Part shown: in pieces, positions 1 through 9,299 of the stretch
Numbering within the stretch: the stretch's first letter is position 1
Layout: each line of letters starts with the position of its first letter
From: Hyphomicrobiales bacterium
GTDB taxonomy: Bacteria; Pseudomonadota; Alphaproteobacteria; Rhizobiales; Xanthobacteraceae
NCBI GenBank assembly: GCA_018335895.1
Contig: JAGXQU010000110.1
Coordinates: 1 to 64,000 of the forward strand
Length of the DNA stretch: 64,000 bases
Direction: 5' to 3'
Program-made: the position numbers and the translations under genes
The notes under the pieces: generated by a model
Databases searched by the model: none
What the model was told of the DNA's origin: nothing
The model's input: only the letters and a program-made list of their open reading frames with translations

Positions 1-566
1 CCGCCTTCGGATCCGTGCCAGCGGCCCGCCAGCCGTTCCACGCGCTCCGCCTGCTCTGCGGCGGTCTCGCAAAATCGCGGATCGAAGGCGCGCGCCTCGG
101 TAGCTCGCGCCACCGTGCCGCGAATCCCGCTGTCGCGCAGCGCACGGAATGCAGACTCCTCGATGTCGGAGCGATCGCCGGGAGGCATGAAGATGTTCTC
201 GACGAGACTCGTGTTCCCGTTCTTGATGTTCTCGACGCAGCCGAGCAGCTCCGCGATGTAAAGCGCTTCCTCATCCATCGCAGCCATGATCGGCATCAGG
301 AGATCGAGCCACTCCAACAGCCGCCGCTCCGGGCCAATGGTGCGGCCGAACACCATGCACAGATGCGTGTGGGCGTTGACAAGTCCGGGGAGTACGATCT
401 TGCCGGTCGCGTCGATCACCTCATCGACATTCGCCGCTGGCTTCGCGGTGCTGGATTCAACGGCCACGATGTCGCGGCCTTCGATGACAACTCGCCCGTT
501 CTCGATGAAGCGGTTCGACCGATCCATCGTGAGCACTAGTCCGTTCTCAATCGAGATGCGCGTCAT
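1..566 (-). CDS. Amidohydrolase family protein (chlorohydrolase/deaminase-like), 3' part outside the window
   Basis: Absent from the ORF track because it runs off the window edge. Reverse strand from ATG at 566 reads MTRISIENGLVLTMDRSNRFIENGRVVIEG...GKIVLPGLVNAHTHLCMVFGRTIGPERRLLEWL, with the metal-binding HTH motif of the amidohydrolase superfamily. Confidence 0.88.
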   Translation of the reverse strand, partial: MTRISIENGLVLTMDRSNRFIENGRVVIEGRDIVAVESSTAKPAANVDEVIDATGKIVLPGLVNAHTHLCMVFGRTIGPERRLLEWLDLLMPIMAAMDEEALYIAELLGCVENIKNGNTSLVENIFMPPGDRSDIEESAFRALRDSGIRGTVARATEARAFDPRFCETAAEQAERVERLAGRWHGSEG

Positions 567-1091
567 CACCAACACCCAACCCTTTCCGAGAGGGCGCGAT
601 GGCGAGTTGCACGAAGGGTATTCGCTGAAGATCCGAGCACTTCCACGCGCGGCATTGCGTCGGCGAGCCTCACAACAGCTCCTCCTGCGCCTCGGATCTG
701 CGTGCGCAATTCGCTTGCACTATTGAGCTTGGTGCACATCGCCCAAGTGTTGTGCCCGAAGCGATCTAAGTCAAATTCATGATGTTCATTCGTAGTATTC
801 CTGCTGCTAATAGCTAGAATATTGCACCTCGGTTTTCTTCGCTGCGTGTGAGCCGGATTCATGGAGCGTCATCGACAGACGCAAAGCCGAATTTTCGATA
901 GGCGGTGTCCCGGCGCGGGATCGCGTCATCAGGTCGTGCGGCGTTGTCTTGTTTGACGGCTAGATGTGTTCGAAATCGGACTGCGCGACCGGTCTGAGGC
1001 GCCATGACCATCTCGATCTGGTCAGACCGACTTTATCTGCAAGCACATGTCGCCGGAGCAGCATTCCGCTCAGGCCAATAACGACGTCTTG

Positions 1092-1877
1092 TCAGCCAGC
1101 TTCAACCATGCCGACGAAATCCGCGACACGATCGTTGAACGGCTTGGGCTCTATAGCGGTAAAGCCGTGACCGCCAGCGGGCTCAATCCATAGTGTCGCA
1201 TTCGCCACTCTCTCGGCGAGCGCCTGAGATGCAGTCCAAGGCACCAGTACGTCGTCACGGGTTGCTGCAACCAGTAGCGGACACTGCACCTCGTGAAGCC
1301 AGCCACTCGCACTGAACTTCAGCAGTGCGCCGATTCTTCGAAGCAGATTCTCGGTGCCCTGAAAATTCTTCAGACCGGCCGCTTCTTCGTGCGCGATTTC
1401 TTCCGGATGCGCTTCGAGCCACGCGGATGGATAGAGGAAAATGGGCTGCGCCTTCACATAGGCTTCGACACCAGCACAAAGCAGCAGTTCCGAACGCACA
1501 TCAAAGCAACGGCGCGTATGCGTGCTGACCTCGGCCCAACCGTTCACCGAAACCAGCGATCTCATGCGCCCCGGGTTTGTTCGAGCGAGCGCAAGGCCGA
1601 CCAACGCGCCCAACGCATGTCCTACAAAATGCACGCTGCCGGCACCTGCCGCGTCCATCACCTGGACAACGTCATCTGCCATATCCTCAATGGTGTAATT
1701 GTCCGGCAGCGGTTCTGCGTTGGCGCCTGTTCCACGGTGATCGTAACCGATGACACGAAATTTCTCGCCGAGTGCTTCGATCTGCGGCCGCCAAAAGTGG
1801 TGCGAACCGCCGAGACCGGCCGACAATACGATTGTTGGCGCACTTCGCTCCGATCTGCCGAACACCTGGTATTTCAT
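1092..1877 (-). CDS. rutD: RutD-type alpha/beta hydrolase (aminoacrylate hydrolase-like)
   Basis: DHRGTGANAEPLP, VGHALGALVGLALA, SVNGW, HTRRCFDVRSELL, AQPIFLYPSAWL match the RutD pattern, including the Ser-less GHALGA elbow. Confidence 0.82.
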   Translation of the reverse strand: MKYQVFGRSERSAPTIVLSAGLGGSHHFWRPQIEALGEKFRVIGYDHRGTGANAEPLPDNYTIEDMADDVVQVMDAAGAGSVHFVGHALGALVGLALARTNPGRMRSLVSVNGWAEVSTHTRRCFDVRSELLLCAGVEAYVKAQPIFLYPSAWLEAHPEEIAHEEAAGLKNFQGTENLLRRIGALLKFSASGWLHEVQCPLLVAATRDDVLVPWTASQALAERVANATLWIEPAGGHGFTAIEPKPFNDRVADFVGMVEAG

Positions 1878-1898
1878 TTTCCTGTCAACGCTGATCGG

Positions 1899-2690
1899 TC
1901 AGGCGGCAAATTGAATGCCGAGTTCGTCCCAAATGGTATCGTACAGTTCATTGAATCGCGGCTGTTTCCGAATCTTGAGCGGATGGCGGAGCGACGGGTC
2001 GATCCCTATCGTGTGTACAGACTTCACCCTGCCCGGGCGGCTCGTAATCACGACAATACGATCGCACATGGTGATCGCCTCGCCGACATCATGCGTAACG
2101 AGAACCACGCTGCAATTTCGCTCGCGAATGATGCGGATCACATCGGCTTGCAGGAGCAGGCGCGTCTGGCTGTCCAGTGCGGAGAACGGCTCATCAAGAA
2201 GAATTACGTCGGGACTGAACGCGAGCGTTCGCATGAACGCGACACGCTGGCGCATGCCGCCCGAGAGCGCCGCGGGATAGGTATGTTCGAAGCCTTTCAG
2301 GCCGTAGGCTTTGATCAGATTATCCGCGATTTCCTTCGACTCCTTCGCAGGCACCCCGCGCACCTGAAGGCCTAGAGTCACGTTGTCGATCACACTCCGC
2401 CAGGGCAGCAACAGATCCTTCTGCAACATGTAGCCGACATGGCCGCTGGCTTCCTGCACGCGTTTGCCGTTCACGAGGATCATGCCCGCGGTCGGCGGCA
2501 GCAGCCCGGCGATGATGTTAAAAAGCGTCGTCTTACCGCAGCCCGAAGGGCCTACAATTCCGAGAATCTCGCCCTGTCCTAGTTTGAAACTGATGCTCGA
2601 GATCGCCGTCACTTCCTCCGGCGTATCGGCATTGAACGTCATCTTGACGTTCTCGGCAGCGAGAACGGTGGCTCTGTCTTCCTGCATCAC
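1899..2690 (-). CDS. ABC transporter ATP-binding protein (nitrate/sulfonate/taurine type, SsuB/TauB-like)
   Basis: Walker A GPSGCGKTT, signature LSGGMRQRVAFMRTLAF, Walker B VILLDEPFSALD. Confidence 0.93.
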   Translation of the reverse strand: MMQEDRATVLAAENVKMTFNADTPEEVTAISSISFKLGQGEILGIVGPSGCGKTTLFNIIAGLLPPTAGMILVNGKRVQEASGHVGYMLQKDLLLPWRSVIDNVTLGLQVRGVPAKESKEIADNLIKAYGLKGFEHTYPAALSGGMRQRVAFMRTLAFSPDVILLDEPFSALDSQTRLLLQADVIRIIRERNCSVVLVTHDVGEAITMCDRIVVITSRPGRVKSVHTIGIDPSLRHPLKIRKQPRFNELYDTIWDELGIQFAA

Positions 2691-3496
2691 GCCGCGACTC
2701 CCTGCATGCGATGTTGTCCGAGAAAATCAAGAACGGCGTCATTGAAGACAGCCACTTCCGTTCGCGAGACCGCGTGACCGCCGCGCGGCAGCTTGGTGAC
2801 AACCGGAGAGTGCAGACGCTCGACAATCCGGTCAGAGAGGTAGGACGGCGTCAGAATGTCGTCCTCCGCAACTAGGACCATCGTCGGGCACTTGATCTTC
2901 TCCAAGTACCGGGAGCCATCAAACTTCATGATGCCAGTCACTCGCGATTCCATGATGCTCGCAGGCGGAGAGTTTGCGATCGCTCCCTCGATTTCCTGCT
3001 CAATCGTCTTCCAGTTCGCATGCACATAATATGGCGGATAGAGGAAGATCGGCGTCGTGCGATGGTACGCCGCCTCCCCCATGCCGCGTAAGATGCTGCG
3101 ACGGGCTTCGAGACACATCGCCATCTGAGGGTCGAGTTCAGCCCAGGTCGCATACAGCACGAGGCTTGCCACACGCTCAGGCGCCTTGGCCGCGAGAACC
3201 TGACCCATCGCACCGCCGGTCGAATGTCCGACGACGTGCGCGCGCTCAATTTCCGCTTCATCCATTACGCGCAAGAGATCGTCCGTCATGAGTTCGACGG
3301 TTTGGGGTACTTCCGAGCGCGAACTCTTGCCGGTGCCGCGATGATCGTGGAGCAGTACCGTGTAGCGCGTCGCGAACGCGTCCAGATTCGGATTCCAGTA
3401 CGAAGCCGCGCCGCCAAGTCCGGAAACTAGCATGAGCGGTTCGCCCTGCCCGACGATCTCGTAATGAATTTTCGCATCGCCTGATTCTGCGAACAT
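2687..3496 (-). CDS. Second RutD-like alpha/beta hydrolase with intact GHSTGG nucleophile elbow
   Basis: The track ORF (2687..4168) is over-extended; the probable start is ATG at 3496 (MFAESGDAKIHYEIVGQGEPLMLVSGLGGAASYW). HDHRGTGKS, VGHSTGGAMG and terminal GGHA motifs. Confidence 0.87.
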   Translation of the reverse strand: MFAESGDAKIHYEIVGQGEPLMLVSGLGGAASYWNPNLDAFATRYTVLLHDHRGTGKSSRSEVPQTVELMTDDLLRVMDEAEIERAHVVGHSTGGAMGQVLAAKAPERVASLVLYATWAELDPQMAMCLEARRSILRGMGEAAYHRTTPIFLYPPYYVHANWKTIEQEIEGAIANSPPASIMESRVTGIMKFDGSRYLEKIKCPTMVLVAEDDILTPSYLSDRIVERLHSPVVTKLPRGGHAVSRTEVAVFNDAVLDFLGQHRMQGVAA

Positions 3497-3504
3497 CCTC
3501 GCAC

Positions 3505-4329
3505 CTATTGCCACTTCAACCGGCGCTCGACCAACCCGACAATTGCGTCGAGGAACAGCGCCAGCAGCATCAGGGCGAAGATCCCGCCCCACACGGCATT
3601 GAGGTTGTAGAGCGTGCCCGAATAATAGACGTGATGACCGAGCCCGGCTTCCGCGGAGATGTATTCGCCGACGACCGCGCCGATCATCGCGAAGCCGATG
3701 TTCAACCTGAACGCGGAGGCGATCCACGGTATCGTCGCCGGCACCACGACCATTCGGAACGTCTGGAGACGGCTGGCTCCGAGCGACTTCATCATTTTGA
3801 TGTAGTCGGTATCGACTTCCTGGCTGCCGGCGAAGCTCGTCAGCATCGCAACAATGAAGGTGATAATTGCGGCAATTGCGACCTTCGATTCCATGCCGAC
3901 GCCAAACCAGACGACAATCAGCGGCGCCAGCGCAATTTTCGGCAGGCCATTCAGCGCGACCATCAGCGGGCGAAGTACCGCCGCGGTCGTCGGCGAAAGC
4001 CATAGCGCAAGACCGGCAATCGAACCCGCAACACTGCCGATGATGAAGCCGATGACGGTTTCCTGCGCCGTGATCCACGTGTCGCGGAGCAGCGCGCCGG
4101 ATTCCACGCCCTTGACGAGTTCGCGCCAAATCCCGCTCGGCTGCCCGTAGAGATAGACTGGCAGCCACTCTGCACGGATCGCGTACTCCCAGAGTGCAAG
4201 AAACCCAACGAGCAGAACAATCTGATAGATGAGTACGCGAATCCCGAAAACGCTGAAGCCACGGCGCCGCGGAACCTTCGTGGACGAAGCCGCGGGAACA
4301 GTCGTTGCACCGGTTTCAGGAAGCGCCAT
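3505..4329 (-). CDS. ABC transporter permease (SsuC/TauC-like)
   Basis: Multi-TM protein with binding-protein-dependent transport motif (SLGASRLQTFRMVVVPATIPWIASAFRLNIGFAMIGAVVGEYISAEAGLG). Confidence 0.92.
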   Translation of the reverse strand: MALPETGATTVPAASSTKVPRRRGFSVFGIRVLIYQIVLLVGFLALWEYAIRAEWLPVYLYGQPSGIWRELVKGVESGALLRDTWITAQETVIGFIIGSVAGSIAGLALWLSPTTAAVLRPLMVALNGLPKIALAPLIVVWFGVGMESKVAIAAIITFIVAMLTSFAGSQEVDTDYIKMMKSLGASRLQTFRMVVVPATIPWIASAFRLNIGFAMIGAVVGEYISAEAGLGHHVYYSGTLYNLNAVWGGIFALMLLALFLDAIVGLVERRLKWQ

Positions 4330-4331
4330 CG

Positions 4332-4718
4332 CTATCCACCTACATAGGCAGTCGTTGCGATTTCGACGAGAAACTCTGACCGGACCAGGGGCGCCTGAAT
4401 GCAGTATCGCGCCGGCGGTTTGTCGGGGAAGAATTCCTTGTAAACCGCATTCATGGCCGCATAGTCGGCGAAGTCCTTCAGGAATATCTGGTTGAAGGTG
4501 ACATCGCTCATCTTGCCACCGCCTGCTTCGATCACGGACTTGATCGTTTCAAGGACGTACTTGGTCTGCGCGGTCGCGTCGCCAACGCCGACGGTTTTGC
4601 CGTCCGGGCCTATCGCGAGTGTGCCTGAAACAAAGATAAATCCTCCCGCCTTCGTACCGGGGCTGTAAGGCGCGAGCGGCGGCGGCGATCCGGGTGGAAT
4701 AATCGGTTGCATAGGCAT
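4332..4718 (-). CDS. rutC: RidA/RutC family protein
   Basis: [40 protein letters not shown]...[27 protein letters not shown]; start trimmed to ATG 4718. Confidence 0.85.
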   Translation of the reverse strand: MPMQPIIPPGSPPPLAPYSPGTKAGGFIFVSGTLAIGPDGKTVGVGDATAQTKYVLETIKSVIEAGGGKMSDVTFNQIFLKDFADYAAMNAVYKEFFPDKPPARYCIQAPLVRSEFLVEIATTAYVGG

Positions 4719-4735
4719 CCTGTCTTCTCCTCGCT

Positions 4736-5422
4736 TCATGCGGCTTTGGCGTGACGGCAAACCTTTGCGATGTCTTCGACCAATGCCGTCCAGCCAAAAA
4801 ACTTCTCCACGTTGTAGACCGTGGCATCCTGAATGAACTGCGGGCCCGCCTGATAACAGGCATCGCGAACCAGCACCGGAAAGAACTCCTTGAAGAAGGC
4901 CTCCCGGATGGTCGATTCCACGCACACGTTGGTTGCAACCCCGCAAACAAACAGCGTCTCAATGCGCCGGCTGCGAAGAATGCTATCAAGCGCCGTGCCG
5001 GCAAAGCCGCTATAGCGCGGCTTGGGCACGATGATGTCTTCGGCATCGGGCTTCAATGCATCGACAATCTCGTAATCCCAGCCGCCTTTGGTCAGGAGCT
5101 TGCCCCGCAATTCGCTGCGCTCACGCATAAGTCGGAGCGAATTGCCTTTGCGCTGATTGACGGAATGCGGCCCTCCCGCTTCCTTCAACTGCGGATCCCA
5201 GCCGTTCTGCAGCCAGATCACCTGCATCCCGGAATCGCGCGAGATCGAGACGAGCCGTGAGATCGCTCCCACGACCCGCTCGAACGGCGAAAGATCAATG
5301 CCGAGATGCGAAAAGTATCCGCCTGGAGAACAATAGCCGTTTTGCATATCCACAACGATCAGTGCGGACTGTTTCGGATCGAAGGCTATCGGTTCAGGCT
5401 GTGCATCAATTTCCAGCGTCAT
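4736..5422 (-). CDS. rutB: Isochorismatase-family amidohydrolase, RutB-like (ureidoacrylate amidohydrolase)
   Basis: [42 protein letters not shown]-type and [11 protein letters not shown] motifs close to RutB. Confidence 0.85.
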   Translation of the reverse strand: MTLEIDAQPEPIAFDPKQSALIVVDMQNGYCSPGGYFSHLGIDLSPFERVVGAISRLVSISRDSGMQVIWLQNGWDPQLKEAGGPHSVNQRKGNSLRLMRERSELRGKLLTKGGWDYEIVDALKPDAEDIIVPKPRYSGFAGTALDSILRSRRIETLFVCGVATNVCVESTIREAFFKEFFPVLVRDACYQAGPQFIQDATVYNVEKFFGWTALVEDIAKVCRHAKAA

Positions 5423-5440
5423 TTCAAACTTCCAGATTCG

Positions 5441-6514
5441 CTACGCTTTCTTGAGCTTTGCCACGGCCTTTTGCGCGAAGCTGTTGTCGACCATTTCCTC
5501 GTATGGCCGGGGAGCCTTGATGGAGCCTCCCGCCATCTCGAACGCCATATCCGTGTCCCATTCCTGCTTGGAAATGGTCGGATCGCGAGGTATCGCGGTC
5601 GATTTGGTGAAAAAGTTCACGGCCGCCGCGCGAATGATCGACTCTTCGACTTTCGGAAACTCGGCAATCGAGGACTTCACGAACAATTCCCGGTCCGCCC
5701 ATAGCGCCTGCTGCGCCTCGGCAAGCGCGTCGCAGAACGCCTGCACGTATTGCGGGTCCTTTTCGGTCAATTCCTTCGTGCACATTGCCGTCGTCCATGA
5801 CAGAGGTCCGATGATATCGGCGAAGGCAAAGACCGGCTCGAGCTTGAACTTCTCCTTGGCGATCGAGACATCCCACTCGAACATCGTCGCAAAATCGGCG
5901 CGACCGTCGAGCACGGCCTGCGCCTGCGCCCCTGGCGGCAACTGGAGGAATTTCACGCCGGCGCTTTCCGGATCGAAACCGCCGCGCTCTTTCATCGCAA
6001 ATGTCGGCGTCTGAATCGTTGAAGACGGGAAACGCAGCGTAGCGATGGTTTTGCCCTTGAAGTCGGCAATGCTTGCTGCCTTGGTTCCGGGCTTGGCCAC
6101 GGCCCACATCGCGACGCCGCCGACGATCTTCGCGACGTTCACCAGCTTAGCACCTTCATTGTTCGCGTTGACCGACATGCCGGCCCCGGTTACCCCGAAC
6201 TGTGCCTTGCCCGACAACACCACCGGCACCGCAAGCGCAATTCCGCCTGCGGAGGAAATCGTGCCTTCGAGGCCGTGCTTCTTGAAGAAGCCGCCGTGCT
6301 TGGCCGCATAGAGCGACACATACATACCGAGATGAATGGCCTCGCTTATGTGCAGGGGCTTGAGCGCTTGCGCCCATGCGGCTCCACCGAACTTGGTCAT
6401 CCCCATGCCAACGGAGGCACCAGCAGCACCCGCTCCAAGCACGACGGACCGACGCGTGATAGCCAAAGCTGGCTTCGATACACCGTTTGATTTCTTGCTC
6501 ATGACACCCTCCAC
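5441..6514 (-). CDS. ABC transporter substrate-binding protein (nitrate/sulfonate/taurine type)
   Basis: Tat-like leader (RRSVVLGAGAAGASVGMG) and SsuA/NMT1-like periplasmic fold; adjacent to the permease/ATPase genes. Confidence 0.88.
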   Translation of the reverse strand: MEGVMSKKSNGVSKPALAITRRSVVLGAGAAGASVGMGMTKFGGAAWAQALKPLHISEAIHLGMYVSLYAAKHGGFFKKHGLEGTISSAGGIALAVPVVLSGKAQFGVTGAGMSVNANNEGAKLVNVAKIVGGVAMWAVAKPGTKAASIADFKGKTIATLRFPSSTIQTPTFAMKERGGFDPESAGVKFLQLPPGAQAQAVLDGRADFATMFEWDVSIAKEKFKLEPVFAFADIIGPLSWTTAMCTKELTEKDPQYVQAFCDALAEAQQALWADRELFVKSSIAEFPKVEESIIRAAAVNFFTKSTAIPRDPTISKQEWDTDMAFEMAGGSIKAPRPYEEMVDNSFAQKAVAKLKKA

Positions 6515-6603
6515 GGAAAGTGAAAGGCTAGTCGGCGTGCGGCGTTCCTAAAAGTGCTTAATCTGTCAGCCTATGCTGCCAAAAAGGCAACACCTCAACG
6601 CCG

Positions 6604-7530
6604 CTACTTTCTCGCCTTTCGCAGATGGCGATTCCTCGAGAGCCCTTCGATTTCAGCAGCAAGCATTTTGAGAAATGCACGGGCCGCATGCGGCAGCGGG
6701 CGGTCGCGATGCACGCTGATGCTCGATCGCGCCAGCGTGAAATCTTCGTCGCTCACTGGAATTACCCGCAGAACACCCGCTTCAGTTTCACGGAGCACAG
6801 TCAGCGCGGGCATAAACGCGAGCATTTCGCCGGTTCCGGCTAGCGTCTTGGTAAACTCCAGCGAGTTGGTCGTCACTACCGACCGCGGATGCAGCCTTCT
6901 TTTATGCGCGGCGCGCTCAAAGACCTGACGCAGTCCAAAGCTGTGGTCGGGTAGCGCGAGCGGCTCCTCACATATCTCCGCAAGAGTTAGCTTCTTCCTG
7001 TTTGCAAAACGGTGCTTTGGCGAGACAAGACACGAGATTGGCTCGACGTATTCAGCAATGACTTCGATTTCCGCCCGCGGCGTAGCGTTGAAGGTAATCG
7101 CTACATCCGCGACATCGTCAAGCAAAGCCTCCACCATCCGGTCCGTCGACGAAGTAATGACGTGGAAAGTCACTCCCGGGAACTGACGATGAAACCGGGA
7201 AAGTACTGCGGGAAGAATACCTGATACGACACCCTCCATCGCCCATAAGTGCACTTCGCCGCGGCGAAGCCCGCGCAAGTCGCCGATTTCGCCCCGTGCA
7301 CGGTCGAGATCCCGAAACATGCGCGTTGTCTGGCGCATGAGTATTTCGCCGGCGGCTGTGAGCTTGACGCCGACCTTCGAGCGCTCGAACATTTCGGCGT
7401 CGAGCTCCTTCTCAAGCTGCGCGATCTGCCGGCTCACCGCAGATGCAGCGACATGCAAGCGGTCCGCCGCCTTCCGGATCGAACCCAGCTTGGCGACCTC
7501 GTGAAAATAGCGAAGCGTCAGAAAACGCAT
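6604..7530 (-). CDS. LysR family transcriptional regulator
   Basis: N-terminal HTH: MRFLTLRYFHEVAKLGSIRKAADRLHVAASAVSRQIAQLEKELDAEMFER. Confidence 0.94.
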   Translation of the reverse strand: MRFLTLRYFHEVAKLGSIRKAADRLHVAASAVSRQIAQLEKELDAEMFERSKVGVKLTAAGEILMRQTTRMFRDLDRARGEIGDLRGLRRGEVHLWAMEGVVSGILPAVLSRFHRQFPGVTFHVITSSTDRMVEALLDDVADVAITFNATPRAEIEVIAEYVEPISCLVSPKHRFANRKKLTLAEICEEPLALPDHSFGLRQVFERAAHKRRLHPRSVVTTNSLEFTKTLAGTGEMLAFMPALTVLRETEAGVLRVIPVSDEDFTLARSSISVHRDRPLPHAARAFLKMLAAEIEGLSRNRHLRKARK

Positions 7531-7773
7531 GCTGAATCTTGATCCCTCCGCCGGTTACGATAACAGACTGGAAAGGATGAGCCAGCGGCTCCGCGGCGCC
7601 TAACGGTGCTGCCCTGCTTTGCACCATAGATCCTTCAATCTGACGAAAGCAAAGGTCTATGCGCTAAACTTCTTGGGCTTCTCCAAAATTTTCTTCCAAC
7701 AACATTCTTGCAACGCCTAATTCACAAACTCCAAATCACGTCACCTTGGCGTGCGGAGAAGCTATCGCGAGCT

Positions 7774-9009
7774 TTACGAATATCGCACCGCGACTTCTTC
7801 GGCTATCAGCTCGGCAGTCGCAGCGGATAAAGTCCAACCCAAGTGACCATGTCCGGTATTGTAGAACACGCGGTCGCGCTTTCCTCGACCCACTCGCGGC
7901 AACATGCTTGGTGTCATGGGCCGCAATCCACTCCACGGCACTACCCTGTCGGTCTGTACATTGGGAAAATGCTCTCGTGTCCATTGGACCAGCGGATCAA
8001 TCCGATCCGCTCGAATGTCGCGATTGAAGCCGTTAAATTCTGCAGTGCCAGCGACTCTGAACCGGTCTCCCAACCTGCTCGTAACGATCTTCCGATGATC
8101 GTCGAGCAAGCTCACCTTCGGCGCGGCATTGCTGCTTTCTTGGCTATCGAGGAAAACCGTAATCGAATACCCCTTTACAGGATAGATGTTCAGCCGATCG
8201 CCTAGCGTCCACGCCAAGCTTCTACTCTCGACGCCAGCACAGATCATTACCGCGTCAAATACCGAAACCTCGCTCTCGCAATGGCCCCCTGGCTGGGCCT
8301 CATCCCTGAAAGTTATTTCAACGCGATCCGGTCGAGCGGTCACTGACTCCACCGCAGTGTTGAACGAGACTTTCCCACCCATACGGACATTTGCTGCTGC
8401 GAGGCCTCGAGTGAACTTATGAATATCGCCGGTGGCATCGCCGGGCGTAAAAAAGCCGCCGTGAAACGACCCGGTAACGGCCGGTTCAATCAACTTCATT
8501 TCGCGCGGATTCACGGGATGGCGCTCCAGCCCCGCGCGTTTCAACAGTTCGTTTGAAGTCCTCGCAGCCTCGAATTCCGCCTTCGTGCGGTACAGATGAA
8601 GGATACCCCGCGTTTCCAGATCAAACTTTATCTGCTCGGCTTCGGCCCACTTAAATAGATGTTGGCGCGCCTCCAATGCGAGTCGCACCGTCTCCATCGT
8701 GTTCTTCTCGTAGTTTCTTACCTGCGCGATAAACTCCGCTATCCAGGAATACTTGTGCCAGCTGGGTTTTGGATTGAACAATAGCGGCGCATTTCGCCGA
8801 AACATCCATTGCAGGCCATGGAGAATCGTCGCGGGCCTGTTCCACACCTCGGCATTACTCGCCGAAAGTTGTCCGCCATTCGCGAACGACGTTTCCATCG
8901 CCGGATAGCGGTGGCGTTCGAATACGGTGACGTCGATGCCGCGTTTGAGAAGTGCGTATGCAGTGGTAATGCCGGTTATGCCAGCACCGATAATGGCAAC
9001 GCTTGCCAT
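7774..9009 (-). CDS. FAD-dependent D-amino-acid dehydrogenase / glycine oxidase-like (DadA family)
   Basis: MASVAIIGAGITGITTAYALLKRGIDVTVFERHRYPAMETSFANGGQLSASNAEVWN; C-terminal GLRPMTPSMLPRVGRG...YNTGHGHLGWTLS. Confidence 0.92.
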   Translation of the reverse strand: MASVAIIGAGITGITTAYALLKRGIDVTVFERHRYPAMETSFANGGQLSASNAEVWNRPATILHGLQWMFRRNAPLLFNPKPSWHKYSWIAEFIAQVRNYEKNTMETVRLALEARQHLFKWAEAEQIKFDLETRGILHLYRTKAEFEAARTSNELLKRAGLERHPVNPREMKLIEPAVTGSFHGGFFTPGDATGDIHKFTRGLAAANVRMGGKVSFNTAVESVTARPDRVEITFRDEAQPGGHCESEVSVFDAVMICAGVESRSLAWTLGDRLNIYPVKGYSITVFLDSQESSNAAPKVSLLDDHRKIVTSRLGDRFRVAGTAEFNGFNRDIRADRIDPLVQWTREHFPNVQTDRVVPWSGLRPMTPSMLPRVGRGKRDRVFYNTGHGHLGWTLSAATAELIAEEVAVRYS

Positions 9010-9054
9010 GAAAAATCCCCCGAAAAGACGCTTGTTGAGTCTGTTGGTTCAAGC

Positions 9055-9237
9055 GCCCCATCTGTTCGGGTACCTGAGAGTTTCTCCCGATCGCTGCGAT
9101 CGGGATCTCCTTCGGTGAACGTCCGGGCTTCGGACGTTTCTCTCCAGATTGCGTTTCGACCGTTCGGTTCTTGGGCCTGAGAGTTTCCGGGGCGGTTGCT
9201 CCTTCGGCGCCGGGACAAAATCCCGGACTCTCCCAAA
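9055..9237 (-). promoter_or_regulatory. Tandem glycine riboswitch (two aptamers) in the leader of the DadA-like gene
   Basis: Reverse strand shows two aptamer modules: GGGAGAGTCCGGGATTTTGTCCCGGCGCCGAAGGAGCAACCGCCCCGGAAACTCTCAGGCCC, then GGAGAGAAACGTCCG...CACCGAAGGAGATCCCGATCGCAGCGATCGGGAGAAACTCTCAGGTACCC. Confidence 0.93.
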
Positions 9238-9299
9238 CAGTCGGAAGTAGTTATTTGTATCGCGCCTCCTCTGATTCGCCGACCGAAAAATTTAACCGA

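Noticed and set aside
1092-1877. Interpreting GHALGA (missing Ser nucleophile) as a pseudogene mutation
   Set aside because: As I recall the RutD family itself carries GHALGA at this position, and the rest of the protein is intact.
1293-2375. 360-aa + strand ORF
   Set aside because: Antisense to rutD and the ABC ATPase gene; no domain evidence.
2687-4168. 493-aa - strand ORF as a single fused protein
   Set aside because: Only the part from ATG 3496 has a protein-like sequence (alpha/beta hydrolase); the N-terminal extension is an out-of-frame read through the permease gene.
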